NCBI GenBank assembly: GCA_025765595.1 | Contig: JAIVFH010000052.1 | Location: 179,944-243,943, forward strand | Direction of reading: 5' to 3' | Length of the DNA stretch: 64,000 nucleotides | Source of the DNA: Obelidium mucronatum | Lineage: Eukaryota; Chytridiomycota; Chytridiomycetes; Chytridiales; Chytriomycetaceae | Shown here: positions 43,140 through 52,790 of the stretch, in pieces | How positions within the stretch are numbered: the first letter of the stretch is position 1 | Layout: the number at the start of each line of letters is the position of its first letter | Position numbers and translations under genes: made by a program | Notes under the pieces: model-generated | The model's input: the letters and a program-made list of their open reading frames with translations, nothing else | Database searches by the model: none | Told to the model about the DNA's origin: nothing

Positions 43140-44294
43140 ATGCGACGCTCAACAAGACAACGCCAAGCCGCCGCCGCTGCCACAGCCTCAACCAAACATA
43201 CAACAGCATCAACCTCTTCTATCAACCCGATCACAGCAATTAGAGCGTGTCCTGCTGCTCCTGCTGAGATCCTTGCCGCTCTGGATCAAATTGAGCAAGT
43301 CCTGTTGGATCGCAGCCGCATCTATATCCTGTCGGACTGCAACCTGGATCTTACGCGCTTGGAATGCCTCCTTCTTGCCAATCCTGGCAAGATTCTATTC
43401 CTGCCATCCTCCAGTATTCCTGCTGATCGCTTGACGTCAGGGGAGTATTATCCCACAGCCTGCTACCACGACCGTCAACCACACAAAAGGAGCTTTGTCT
43501 CTGGGTTTTTTGATCCATTGGAGCAATGGGAGCTGCAGCATGCAGCGTTTTCCGCTCCAATCATGTTGTGTCAACCCATCAACCACTACCGCCACTCCCC
43601 CCTCCATCAGGACTATGGAACAGCCATCAACGTCCTCCTTCAATTACCCACCAATCAGCAGCTATTCAAGCTGTGGGTGGTGCTTGTCCCCAGCGACCCT
43701 ACAGCCATCATCCCTACCCTTAATCCCCTGTCTTTCGCTCAAGCCATGGCTTTGGAGGTGGGCCCTTCCTGCACATACACAGCAAGGATCTGCTTTGTAA
43801 AGAGGCCTGGCGATCTCTCCGTCATTCCTTCTGGCTACCCACACGCTGTGATCACAGTCTCAACAACCAGGGACGCGACATCCATCATGGGCGGCGCCCA
43901 CGTCATCTTTCCAAAGGACTACCTGTATGTGTACAAGTACAATTGTGCCAGCAAGCACACTTACCTTAGGGGGAACACCAACATCAAGTACCACTACTAC
44001 ATGGTTTGGTTTTATTTCCGCTCTACTATCTTCAAGGGTGCCAATGGTGGTTGTCATGAGTTGGAAGGGGACTTGCTAACTATAGAAGAGTATAGCGATT
44101 GCAGGTTTGATGGGGTGAGGGATGCGGTGGCGGAGTTAGTGTCAAGTTGGACAGTGCGGGGTGATGCCAAAAGGGAAGCTGCAGCCAAAGCAGCAAAGCA
44201 AGGTGTTTCAAAAAGGCTGAAAGCAAAACAAGCAAATAGGGAGAAGATGGAAAGGGTGAGACATGCAAAAGTGGGAGGATCAAAGAGAAAGTGA
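43140..44294 (+). CDS. JmjC-like (cupin-fold) 2-oxoglutarate/Fe(II) dioxygenase carried by the KDZ element
   Basis: Single-exon ORF of 384 residues. After a basic, Ala/Ser/Thr-rich N-terminus comes a region with IMLCQPINHYRHSPLHQDYG (H156 and D158 as the HxD metal pair), INVLLQLP, FKLWVVLVPSD, then GDLSVIPSGYPHAVITVS (H235 as the third metal ligand). This HxD...H order with the 'hydrophobic-P-x-G-x-x-H-x-V' strand is that of JmjC-type oxygenases (histone or protein hydroxylases/demethylases); a fungal family name cannot be given. The C-terminus is Lys/Arg-rich (RLKAKQANREKMERVRHAK) and may bind nucleic acid. Its 3' end recurs at 30870-30950, and its 5' end at 54584-54685, where a Helitron-like element interrupts it. 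Confidence 0.62.
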   Translation: MRRSTRQRQAAAAATASTKHTTASTSSINPITAIRACPAAPAEILAALDQIEQVLLDRSRIYILSDCNLDLTRLECLLLANPGKILFLPSSSIPADRLTSGEYYPTACYHDRQPHKRSFVSGFFDPLEQWELQHAAFSAPIMLCQPINHYRHSPLHQDYGTAINVLLQLPTNQQLFKLWVVLVPSDPTAIIPTLNPLSFAQAMALEVGPSCTYTARICFVKRPGDLSVIPSGYPHAVITVSTTRDATSIMGGAHVIFPKDYLYVYKYNCASKHTYLRGNTNIKYHYYMVWFYFRSTIFKGANGGCHELEGDLLTIEEYSDCRFDGVRDAVAELVSSWTVRGDAKREAAAKAAKQGVSKRLKAKQANREKMERVRHAKVGGSKRK

Positions 44295-44504
44295 TATCAT
44301 AACTATAGAAGCACATGCAATAAAGGAAAACCCTCTGACACAATTAAAGAATTCTTTATTGCCAATATACTGGACCTATAGCGTCGCGTTGATTGTGATT
44401 AGTTGGTTTGCCCCAACAGGCTGAACGCAAACTTATCAAAAATAAATTGGAAAGAAGGGAGGCATTCTGGAATGTTCAGAACAACAAAAGTAAAAACAAC
44501 CATC

Positions 44505-46586
44505 ATGTCCTTTATAGATGAAGCAAGAGCTGTAGTTGTGCTGGCCAACGAGTTGCAGAAAGTCAAGCCGTTCCTGCATAGGTTCAAGACTGCAGTCAAA
44601 CTATATGACAACAACAACCGCATGAGGGCGATCTGTGATCACATCTCCAAGCAGTTTTCCTTGACCAATGAAACAGTATTTACCTTGGCTGACAAAGTAT
44701 TCCAGTGCCCAGGCATGGACGCGGTCAATCACTGGAAACCTGTCCAGCCATCTGTCCTTGTGGCTCCATTCTCGCAATGCCACAGGTGCACCAAGAACTT
44801 GACTTTCAGCAGCACGCAAGTAGTGGTGTTGGGAATGGAAGGCCCATACCACGCGTCGCTGTTCAAGGGCAACTGCACTAAATGCCGCATGTGGTACAAT
44901 GTGGATTCTGTCGCGTACATGAGCGAAGACAAACAGAAGCAGCTGATAGAGATGTATCCGCTTGAAACTATCATGTCAGTTGGCTTCCTCAAGATCAATG
45001 AGCAGTACTACGTCACCATACCTTTTGCGGATCTCTGGCTAAAGCACCTGCCGTCTGGCCTTCTGTTGGTATTTTCTTCCATGGTAAATACTAAATTGCT
45101 TATTTACTCATGCCTCACACATAGGGTGAAGCTGTATCGTGAGCAGCGCACATATTCACTGGCCTTTCCAAAAATCAAAGTGCCTGATCCAGACAGCGCG
45201 GTGATCTTCAAACGTGGATTTTACGTGTATCACATGCTACTACTGCAGCAGTACATCTCCAAGATCCCTGCCAATGATGACTATGAACATATGCGGTACA
45301 GTCACTTCAGACCTTCCTGGGCCCCCAAAACAACGCATGTGTGGAGCAACACCCTATTTCTGGGACCATACTTACCAAAAACAGGTGATTCCATTCATGA
45401 CATCAGACCCGCGATGCGGGAATACGTCACGTTCATGACTGATTACTTCAGCAAGAAGTGGCAGCACCGCTGCAACGGCTGCCACCAGTTTTACAACGGA
45501 AAGGAAATCTCTGGCAGTGTAATGGATGGGAAAGTCATGGGGCATCTATTGTGCTCTGTGCCTGGGTGTGTGTTGCCTATTCTTGGTGTGAACACATTGT
45601 TCTGCTCATCGCATGCGCCCCTGAAGAATGAGTGCATCATCTCTGGCTGCAAGCGAAAAAAGACTGACTCTGTTTTGCATACTTGCGGACTCAGCGCTCA
45701 CAACGCGACTGTCCAGGAAATCATTGGAAAACAGTGGAACAAGGACTTTAAAGCGACGCGAAAGTCCAAGAGAACGCGAACATCTACAGTGCATATTGAT
45801 ACACAAGAAAAAGAGTTAGTAGCGGATCAGCAGTTCAAGTACAGTCTGAAGCAGCGGTTCCTGCCTGGAATATTTATGGCTGTGTGGAGCTGCGGCATGA
45901 TCATTGGAATATCTAAGATGTACTCTTTTGAGTCTTCTACCTTTATTTCTCGCTTCTTATGCCACTGTTTTGAGCGAATGGGCGAAGTACCTACCTTTGT
46001 TTTCTACGATAGAGCCTGCCGCTTGCTCCAATCCCTACGCGCGCGACACGTCGCAGGAAAATTCACAATATATGAAAGGTGCACTTTACTTATTTATTAT
46101 CACGCGTTCCGTTCATTAAATAGTGTTCTCTTCTTATACTTACCACCAATCTTTGTTGGAAACAGGCTCTTGTACAAGACTGTTACGTTTGTGGTTGACA
46201 GGTTCCACTTTCGGATGCACAGGGACGACTTCTGTACAGAGCATTGCGATCCAGCAAAATTCAAGGAATTGACGTCAGGAGGGCCTGCAAATGGAAAGGG
46301 GAGGTTTAACACGTCCGCGGCAGAACACTGTGCCAAGTGGTTCGATCAAACCGCTCACCTGATTCGCTTCCACGAGCCCGTCCAAGCGGATTTCATTATG
46401 TGGTGTCTCGCAGACTTGAGAAACGCGGACATCCAGAGCGGAATTTCAAAGAAGAAAAGAGTTATTAGAAACGAAAGCGAAGACAAAATGGAGGCGGAGG
46501 AGGAACAACAAGAAAAGGATGATGAGGAGGATGATGAAGACACCAACGAAGATGATGGTGAAGGAGAGGAAGAAGAGGATGAATAA
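44505..46586 (+). CDS. KDZ transposase with CxC5/CxC6-like cysteine clusters
   Basis: Starts at MSFIDEARAVVVLANELQ (ATG 44505; the same start is kept in copy 3). First cysteine cluster: QCHRCTKNLTF, KGNCTKCRMWYN. Second: HRCNGCHQFYNGKEISGS, LLCSVPGCVLPILG, LFCSSHAPLKNECIISGC, LHTCGLSAHN, as in the CxC5 and CxC6 domains found only with KDZ transposases. The catalytic core follows: FVFYDRACRLLQSL (Asp), VDRFHFRMHRDDFC with CDPAKF, then FNTSAAEHCAKWF (Glu). It ends in an acidic tail (DEEDDEDTNEDDGEGEEEED). One in-frame intron is likely (46079-46165, GTGCAC...AAACAG), since the joined text ER-LLYKTVTF reads better. The enzyme would cut and join the GC-rich ends. Confidence 0.85.
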   Translation: MSFIDEARAVVVLANELQKVKPFLHRFKTAVKLYDNNNRMRAICDHISKQFSLTNETVFTLADKVFQCPGMDAVNHWKPVQPSVLVAPFSQCHRCTKNLTFSSTQVVVLGMEGPYHASLFKGNCTKCRMWYNVDSVAYMSEDKQKQLIEMYPLETIMSVGFLKINEQYYVTIPFADLWLKHLPSGLLLVFSSMVNTKLLIYSCLTHRVKLYREQRTYSLAFPKIKVPDPDSAVIFKRGFYVYHMLLLQQYISKIPANDDYEHMRYSHFRPSWAPKTTHVWSNTLFLGPYLPKTGDSIHDIRPAMREYVTFMTDYFSKKWQHRCNGCHQFYNGKEISGSVMDGKVMGHLLCSVPGCVLPILGVNTLFCSSHAPLKNECIISGCKRKKTDSVLHTCGLSAHNATVQEIIGKQWNKDFKATRKSKRTRTSTVHIDTQEKELVADQQFKYSLKQRFLPGIFMAVWSCGMIIGISKMYSFESSTFISRFLCHCFERMGEVPTFVFYDRACRLLQSLRARHVAGKFTIYERCTLLIYYHAFRSLNSVLFLYLPPIFVGNRLLYKTVTFVVDRFHFRMHRDDFCTEHCDPAKFKELTSGGPANGKGRFNTSAAEHCAKWFDQTAHLIRFHEPVQADFIMWCLADLRNADIQSGISKKKRVIRNESEDKMEAEEEQQEKDDEEDDEDTNEDDGEGEEEEDE

Positions 46587-46639
46587 ATAACAAAACTCAC
46601 CTTTACAAACTTTGTTTTTGCGCCGCTTGCGTCGACAGT

Positions 46640-46845
46640 GAGAAACACAGTACAGAGAGAATGAGAAAGCCCATTCGTCATCTGGATAGAAGTGTTTGGG
46701 GAGCGGGAGAACGAGAAAGCCCATTCATCACCACTGAATCAAACAACAAACTGGCGCCGCAGGACAGAGAGAATGAGAAAGCCCATTCATCATCTGAGTA
46801 TCTGCGAAGTAGGAGAATGAGAAAGCCCATTCATCACTACCAACT
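46640..46845. repeat. Cluster of four GAGAATGAGAAAGCCCATTCATCA motifs
   Basis: Starts near 46656, 46706, 46769 and 46813, spaced 40-65 bp, just after the transposase gene. The reverse complement occurs in copy 3 (31584, 31626, 31895, 32064) and at 51142 and 51186. Confidence 0.85.
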
Positions 46846-47058
46846 GCGCATTTTTGCTATTTTTTTTGTTAAGTCTCTTTTGGCGGGACAAAATTAAACA
46901 GCAATAACGTCAAAGTATTTTTCAAACACTGCGCCTATACAACAATCCAACAACCCCCTATCGCTGCATCCATCTTTGATGGCCTCCCTGCTGAGACAGT
47001 GAGCGTGATTCTTTGATTGGGGTATGTGTGTTTCTTCTCTTTTTATTTTTTAAATATT

Positions 47059-47664
47059 ATGTCCCCATTAACACGATTGCGAGCCAATCCTCAGGAAATC
47101 GTGGATCCAACCAAGGCACCGTGGCCGAGCCGGTGTGCCAAACCAGGATCGCGTCGACAAGCACCGAAATCGAAGCAGGGGGGGAAGGAGAGGCAGTTGG
47201 AAACTAAAGCAACAGAAGAAACCAAGGCAATCACGGTCTCACAGGTGGTCCTGTCCAACGGAGTTAAGTCAAAAAAACCAAAGGCAACAATTCGGCTTGA
47301 TCGAGCGACAGCGTCGAGGAGATCTACAGACGCGGAGCACATCAATGCTGGACCAAGCAACACTAAGCCAAAAGCGCGGATACGGCTCAATCTGTCGAAA
47401 GGATTGTACAAATCAAAAGAACAGGTGAAGATGGAACCTGTTGGTGCTGGATGGAATCACGGGGATGACAATGATGGTGGATCTCCTGGACCAACACCAA
47501 AAGTGGAGGACGACGACGATGAAGTACTGTCATATTCAAGTTCGGATGTGGGATCGGATTGGGGACCCGATCGGATGATTTTGGTTGATGGGGAACTCAT
47601 GGAAGGGCTCCCAATTGTAGATGGGGAATTGTACACGCCTGGGCGATACAGGGCAGACTTCTGA
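47059..47664 (+). CDS. Basic, disordered protein of the KDZ element
   Basis: 201-residue ORF from ATG 47059. The first 130 residues are Lys/Arg-rich with two related motifs, KSKKPKATIRLDRA and NTKPKARIRLNLSK. Then comes an acidic stretch (KVEDDDDEVLSYSSSDVGS) and a C-terminal hydrophobic/acidic repeat (DGELMEGLPIVDGELYTPG). No domain is recognised. It could be a DNA-binding accessory factor; evidence is only the charge pattern and its place between transposase and the next gene, same strand. Confidence 0.55.
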   Translation: MSPLTRLRANPQEIVDPTKAPWPSRCAKPGSRRQAPKSKQGGKERQLETKATEETKAITVSQVVLSNGVKSKKPKATIRLDRATASRRSTDAEHINAGPSNTKPKARIRLNLSKGLYKSKEQVKMEPVGAGWNHGDDNDGGSPGPTPKVEDDDDEVLSYSSSDVGSDWGPDRMILVDGELMEGLPIVDGELYTPGRYRADF

Positions 47665-47791
47665 GTGTATATGTGGGTTCTTTATTCCTTCCCTACTCTC
47701 AATTTGTCTTTTCACAAATAAAGAAACTTTGGGTTGTTTTTAAAAAATAAATTAACTTTGGTGCATTTTTAAAAAATAAAGAAGATTTACA

Positions 47792-50402
47792 ATGTCCGAA
47801 CATCCATTAGCCCCAGGAAACCCCAGCACGGTCGCAGGTCTGCTGGATCGTCTCGCCAACAGTCGTGACTGCAGACACTTCATCAATGTTCCATTTTCGC
47901 TCCCCTCAGTTGCAGACGGGACGTGGATTAGCGGCTACCAATGGATAACCAAGCCGCGCGCGGATGGCTCCGTTAACCCCAAGTCACTCAAGTACCTTTG
48001 GAAGACAATCCACGGGCACGTGTTTTACCCAAACATCTCGAAATTGGCACCCAACCCATGCACAGATGCAATGCGAGAGCTGGTGCCACATATAATCATG
48101 TAATGTTTGTTCATAGTTCCGCACTATCCTACGCACTATATCTAACATGTGTTTTTTAGTATGTTGAATACTAACTTTGCGCCAGTGGTGTACAACTACC
48201 ACATGAAAGAAAACGATGAACAGCTAATGACTGTTGTACACCTGGACTTCCCGATTGTCTTAACAACACTGAAAAAAACAGTTGAATCTTTTCAGTTTCT
48301 TACAGACGATGACCTCGCAGTTCTGGCTGGACAAGTGGGGTTTGGTGTCCAGTTTCCTGACGAAACGGAGTTAGACCTCGACGTAGCAAGAAAACTAATG
48401 CCGCGATTCATCTACGGTAATGTTTTCTTTGCCTTCAAGTGTATATGTACTGCTAAAGCTCTGTTTTTTGTTGTTATAGATCGCAAGAATGTGAACAACA
48501 TGTTCAAGGTGCGTTTTACCACACAGCTGTACCCAGAACCCAGCAAAACAAACGTGGATGGATCAAAAAACGCGGAGCGCTTGCACAGGGTCCCACTGCG
48601 GGAGTCGCGGATTGACCTGCAGGAAGCGATCCGGAACGAAGTTCGCAGAGAGCAACGCCAACGCGAAGATGGGAGTGAGAGTGGCTTTATTCTCCACGTT
48701 TCCGATGACGAAGAAAAGGAAAGTGACGACGATGTTGTAATTGTTGGTCCAACGATTGCAGGTATGTTTCTTTATTTTTTATGTCTAAGACTAAGCGCCA
48801 AGCATCACCAACACCAGCCAAACAGCCTGTGCGCAAAACCTACAGCAAGACGCCCAGCTCTGCTAAATGTGACGAGACGGCTATGGAAAGGCGCAGAAGA
48901 CGTAAGCGTCATTAAAATGTGGTTTCTTCAATTTTAATCTATAAAAATCACACAACAGGGTCTGTAAGTCCACCAGACGAACGGGGAATCCAATCTGAAA
49001 GTGACGCAGACAATGGCGCCGATGATGACGATGTCAATGCATCCTCAAGCGAGTCTGATAGACAGGACGCTCGCAATGATGACGAAGACTTGGATGAAGA
49101 CGAAGATGAGGACAAAGACGAACAAGTGTCAAGCCAGCCGCAGTCGTCTGGCTCTATCCGCAGCCGCATTAGTGATACGCAGCCTTTTCCTTTGGATTAC
49201 GATGATGGTGAGAGATATGTTTTTATTGCTTGGCTAACAACATTCAGCAGATGAAGCCGACGAAAGTCCAGCACCGGAACCGCCGAAAGCCAAAATCGGA
49301 GTCACTCTTATTGCGGACAAGTCGACAAAGCTGCTTGTTGAAATTCCGTATGTGATGGATCGGAAAGACCGCTATGTTTTAGGTAAGTGGATTCTTTCTT
49401 CCGCTGTTGTTTCCTCAAATCCTCTGAGTATTAACTCTGTTTTAGGTCCAAGTGACATCATCAAGTTCCTCTCAAGTCACGCAGCATTCCTGGCAAGGGG
49501 TATCCGCTGCGACTACGTGGAGCTTGTTGACGAAGATGGCTTTGGACGATCGTCGTTTGTAATTCAATACACAGCTGTCTTTGGACAGATTGACATCAAA
49601 GCCGGAAGCAGTGAGTGTGTTGTGATTTGTTTGAGCAGGGAAGGGTACTAACTGCCTTTCTATTGATAGTCTCGCAACCAGTGTTTGCTCGCCCTGCCGT
49701 TGTGACCCCACTGTCGTCGCAATTGTATTCAACTCCAATGCTTCCAAGCTCTGGCTCCGGCAGCTCCCGCCGTGATTCGATGGAATCAACTTCGACGCAG
49801 TCGTCAATTGTGTTTCGCCCAGCGGGACGTTCGGGAGGAGTGAAGGAGAAGCAAGTCGATGATGTGATGAAGTATGCGATCATCTACTGCAAGCTGTTGG
49901 CTGAAGGGAACATACGAAAGGACAAGATCCCGGCAATGGTCAAGCAGGAGACTGGGTTGGTCAACTTTCCTGACAAGAAGGAGTCTGGACATGCGTACGT
50001 TGGGCTCCATTTGTACAATGAGGAGCTGAAAAAGGTGATTGCATGTTTATTGAGTGTTATCTGCATTTTCTGACTTTGCTATAGATCTTCTTGAAGTACA
50101 AGTGCTTCTTTGCGACATACAGTGGAATGACGTTTACTTTTGAATTAGCGAAACGTCATTTTGCTGAATGGACCAAAAAGCTGTCGTTCCATACTGGTGT
50201 TCCTGACGAAAACCACAATTCTGGCAGCTTCATCCAAGCATTCAACCATCTGCACTTCTACAAGGCAGGGCAAAGCCGCCATCAGCGCAAGCCAGAGACG
50301 TATGTGGTGCTTCGGGCCTTTGCAAACAACCAACACGTCAAGAAGGCGTATTGGCGGGAGCCGCTTCAGGAAGGAAGCGCAAGCAAGAAGGCAAAGCGCT
50401 GA
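47792..50402 (+). CDS. Multi-exon protein of unknown function, last gene of the KDZ element
   Basis: Starts MSEHPLAPGNPSTVAGLLDR at 47792. At least eight exons, edges approximate: 47792-48100, 48160-48416, 48480-48760, 48960-49207, 49250-49382, 49446-49610, 49670-50034, 50086-50402. Successive conserved-looking blocks: RHFINVPFSLPSVADGTWIS, YNYHMKENDEQLMTVVHLDF, a Ser/Asp/Glu-rich linker, IADKSTKLLVEIPYVMDRKD, FARPAVVTPLSSQLYSTPML, and a C-terminal block ELAKRHFAEWTKKL, SGSFIQAFNHLHFYKAGQ, YVVLRAFANNQHVKKAYW. No catalytic motif is recognised. The 3' 200 bp are repeated at 32350-32560. Being kept intact beside the transposase suggests a role in transposition or in controlling the host. Confidence 0.6.
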
Positions 50403-50582
50403 TTGGGGGTTTTTTTATTTATTGTTTCTTCAATATTTTGTTTATTTCAACTTTGCGCATCCTTTTTTGTTTTTGTTTATTGTTGGTACTTTGGATTTTG
50501 TTTATTACTTTAAATACATATATTATGGTCTTAAAACTTTTCTACTCATTGTTCTTACCTTTTTCAAAATAAAGTAACGACT

Positions 50583-50755
50583 AGCTTTCAACTGGCTCTC
50601 CACTGGCTGTCAACTGGCTTGCGGCCTGTGAACTAGCTGCGACGCGGCTGGCTTTCCACTGGTTAGCGGCTCGCACGCAGGTCGCCCACAGGTCGCGAGC
50701 GGCCTGCTAAGCGGCCCGTTAGCGGCTCGCGAGGTCCGGCTCGCTATGGGGACAC
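50583..50755 (-). repeat. Right terminal and subterminal GC-rich repeat of the KDZ element
   Basis: Reading outward to inward on the minus strand: GTGTCCCCATAGCGAGCCGG, ACCTCGCGAGCCGCTAACGG, GCCGCTTAGCAGGCCGC and so on to AGAGCCAGTTGAAAGC. Near-identical to 32730-32902. Confidence 0.85.
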
Positions 50756-50763
50756 CACAATTC

Positions 50764-50897
50764 ATGTAATATGACATTCCTCTCTTTTGTTGTTGATCCT
50801 CGTCTGAGCCACTTTCATTCTGACCATCAGAAGCACGAGACCGCTTGGATCCTTTTCTAAGATTTGCTGCTGTCCCGATGGCGCTAGCACTCATCAT
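50764..50897 (-). pseudogene. 5' part of the acidic ORF interrupted by the KDZ element
   Basis: Starts MMSASAIGTAANLRKGSKRS with a basic patch, then ESGSDEDQQQKRG and SYYMNC. See the 3' part at 41124-41382. The start lies about 10 bp inside the inverted repeat end at 50908. Confidence 0.65.
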
Positions 50898-50999
50898 TTG
50901 AAACTTGAAATTTTATTGGAAAAATGAAATGGACAACTTTTTCGGTCTTTGCTTTAGTACATGAATAGAAGAATAAATGCAAATGTTTTTCGAAAATGC

Positions 51000-51215
51000 C
51001 AAGGTGCAAATCTATTTCTTTATGTAGGTGTTGCTTGCAGGATGAGAATGTGGTAGATACCATGTTTGTTTTTCTTCTCCCACCGCCCTTGTCAAAAAAA
51101 GTTAAACAAAAAATACAAAACCATTCTGAGCAGTCTGTGGTGATGAATGGGCTTTTTCATTCTCCCATTCCACAACTAACAGATGATGAATGGACTTGCT
51201 CGTATTCGCTCAGGC
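51000..51215 (+). repeat. Copy of the KDZ copy-3 internal segment
   Basis: Resembles 31450-31640 (CTTGTCAAAAAAAGTTAAAC, ACAAAACCATTCTGAGCAGT, CTGTGGTGATGAATGGGC) but lies outside the complete KDZ element and its flank. A further scattered remnant. Confidence 0.7.
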
Positions 51216-51480
51216 AGTGATGGCAAAGGCTGATGAGAGCGTGGCCGTTTTGAATGTGAGTGATTCTGAATTCTCAAAAGGCTTGCTTGTAAGTGTCTTG
51301 CTGAAATGACTCATGATCATTGTGCTTGATATGTTGGATGGATTGGCCATTGACACCGCAAACTTACAGATCTCTCGAAGAACAGTGCAGCGTGTGCGAA
51401 TGTTTTGGAACACTTGGACAACCTGTTTAAGAAAGTTTGAGGCTGCAAACAGTCTATTGAGCGAGACTATTGCCAGGTAA
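51213..51480 (+). pseudogene. Possible HTH fragment of another transposase
   Basis: One frame reads VAVLNVSDSEFSKGLLVSVL, stop, then LDGLAIDTANLQISRRTVQR, VRMFWNTWTTC: an ISRRTVQRV-type recognition helix as in IS630/Tc1-type HTH domains. A stop lies inside, and no catalytic part follows. Confidence 0.35.
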
Positions 51481-51596
51481 ATACTTTGTACACTTCGGAA
51501 AATATTTAGGAATTATTTTATAGTATTTGTGCATTTTGTTGAGAATGAAAGGACTGATTGGTATCTGTTTGAGCTCAAAGATGAGCTCAAACGCAC

Positions 51597-52790
51597 GTAC
51601 TAGAGCAAGCGGCACTCCCGATTTGTATTCAATTTGGACTCCTATTCGGAAAACAATTCGGAGTCCGACTACGGCCTAATTTGGGTTCGAATGGGAGTCG
51701 AAACCGGACTAGGCTGTCTGTTAGGCCTAACGGCGCTCCAAACAGACTCCAATTGAGCTCCAATTGAGCTCCGAGTGCGCTTCCAATTGGATTTACAGCT
51801 CCTAACAGCTTTTTGAGCCCATTGAATAGCAAGTTGACAGTCCTACTCGGAATGCTAGTCAAAAACGGGTAGGGTCCGAATAGGATCCCTGTTGGGACTC
51901 CAAATCTCAAAAACTTGGTGAACATAGGGGGGTTTGAAGCCATCAGAAAAATTTTCTGAGCCTTCATCCTGAAAATTTCAAACAAAAATTTCACTCAAAT
52001 TGAAAAAGTTGTTGCCCAGTCCTCTCAATGGGTTTAATAAATGACGTAATACAAACTTGTGTCGCACGTATGTTAATTATTATTTCTGTTTGACAATCAT
52101 GAATTTATTCACTTCAAAATAAGTAGCTATGTTTGCATGCAATCAAGAATTTATATAAGTTGACATGGTGCAGTTAAGAAATGGCAGTAGCATTAAACAA
52201 TTATTATTGGGTGAGACAAATCAAAGTTAGGCATGAGTGATAAATTTTTAAAGTTCTATATTAAAATTGTTAATAAGTATGCAGGGTGAAAAATTGATAG
52301 AGGGAAAAAAATTTGCCATGAAATTTTAATGGGGATGGAAATAATTATGTACAAGTGCAGATTTGAGAAAATTTTCATTTTGATAATTATGCCAAGTTGA
52401 AAATTCTTAAAGTTTCAATTGCAATGGAAGAGATTTCTGCAGTAAAGTTGCTATAGTCCGCATTGTGCAGCAGCGTAAATATTTGTTCTTGGTTGCTTTC
52501 TTTATCGGTGGAAAACTGCCATTAGGGCTTTTAATGGCCCCATTAGGGCTCCTAATGGGTCCAATTGGTTTGCTATTAGGAGTGAAAACGCGAATAGAGC
52601 TCCTATTAGGAGCAAAAAATCCAATTAGGAGCAATGAAAATATGTGTTTTTTTCAATTGGAATTCCTATTGAAGCCCCAATTGGGGCCAAATAGGCTCCG
52701 AATCACTCTCAGTCCGATTCGGACCCCGAATAGCGCCGGAATTGGACCCCGAATTGCACGTGCCACTCGGACTACGGGCTGCTTGCAAGG
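51597..52790 (+). mobile_element. ATTCGG foldback element, longest copy
   Basis: Left terminus CACGTACTAGAGCAAGCGGC then ACTCCCGA; right part GATTCGGACCCCGAATAGCG and TTGCACGTGCCACTCGGAC. Between them is an AT-rich 800-bp core without a recognisable gene, and subterminal runs of ATTCGGA/CAATTGGA/ATTAGGA words in both orientations. Borders approximate. Confidence 0.5.

Larger units (their letters stand above)
41383..50755 (+). mobile_element. Complete 9.37-kb KDZ (Kyakuja-Dileera-Zisupton) DNA transposon carrying two dioxygenase-like genes
   Basis: Flanked by an exact 8-bp target duplication CACAATTC (41375-41382 and 50756-50763). The left end is CAATTGGGGATGCGGGCCGG; the right end, reversed, is GTGTCCCCATAGCGAGCCGG; both continue ACCTCGCGAG. 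The same left end starts the copy at 52843 and the same right end closes the copy at 32902, which confirms the borders. Cargo: TET/JBP-like gene (-), JmjC-like gene (+), KDZ transposase (+), basic protein (+), multi-exon unknown gene (+). All five appear free of stops in this copy. Confidence 0.88.
40776..50954. mobile_element. Small inverted-repeat transposon, probably Tc1/mariner-like, split by the KDZ element
   Basis: The sequence AGCAAAGACCGAAAAAGTTG, continuing with TCC, (A/T)TTCATTTTTCCAATAAAATTT, stands at 40776-40822. It is repeated in inverted form at 50908-50954. Removing the KDZ insertion and one target duplication leaves an element of about 800 bp with a plus-strand helix-turn-helix ORF and a minus-strand acidic ORF. 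A TA-like flank is present on the left. The catalytic part of a transposase is missing, so it is itself a deletion derivative. Confidence 0.65.
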
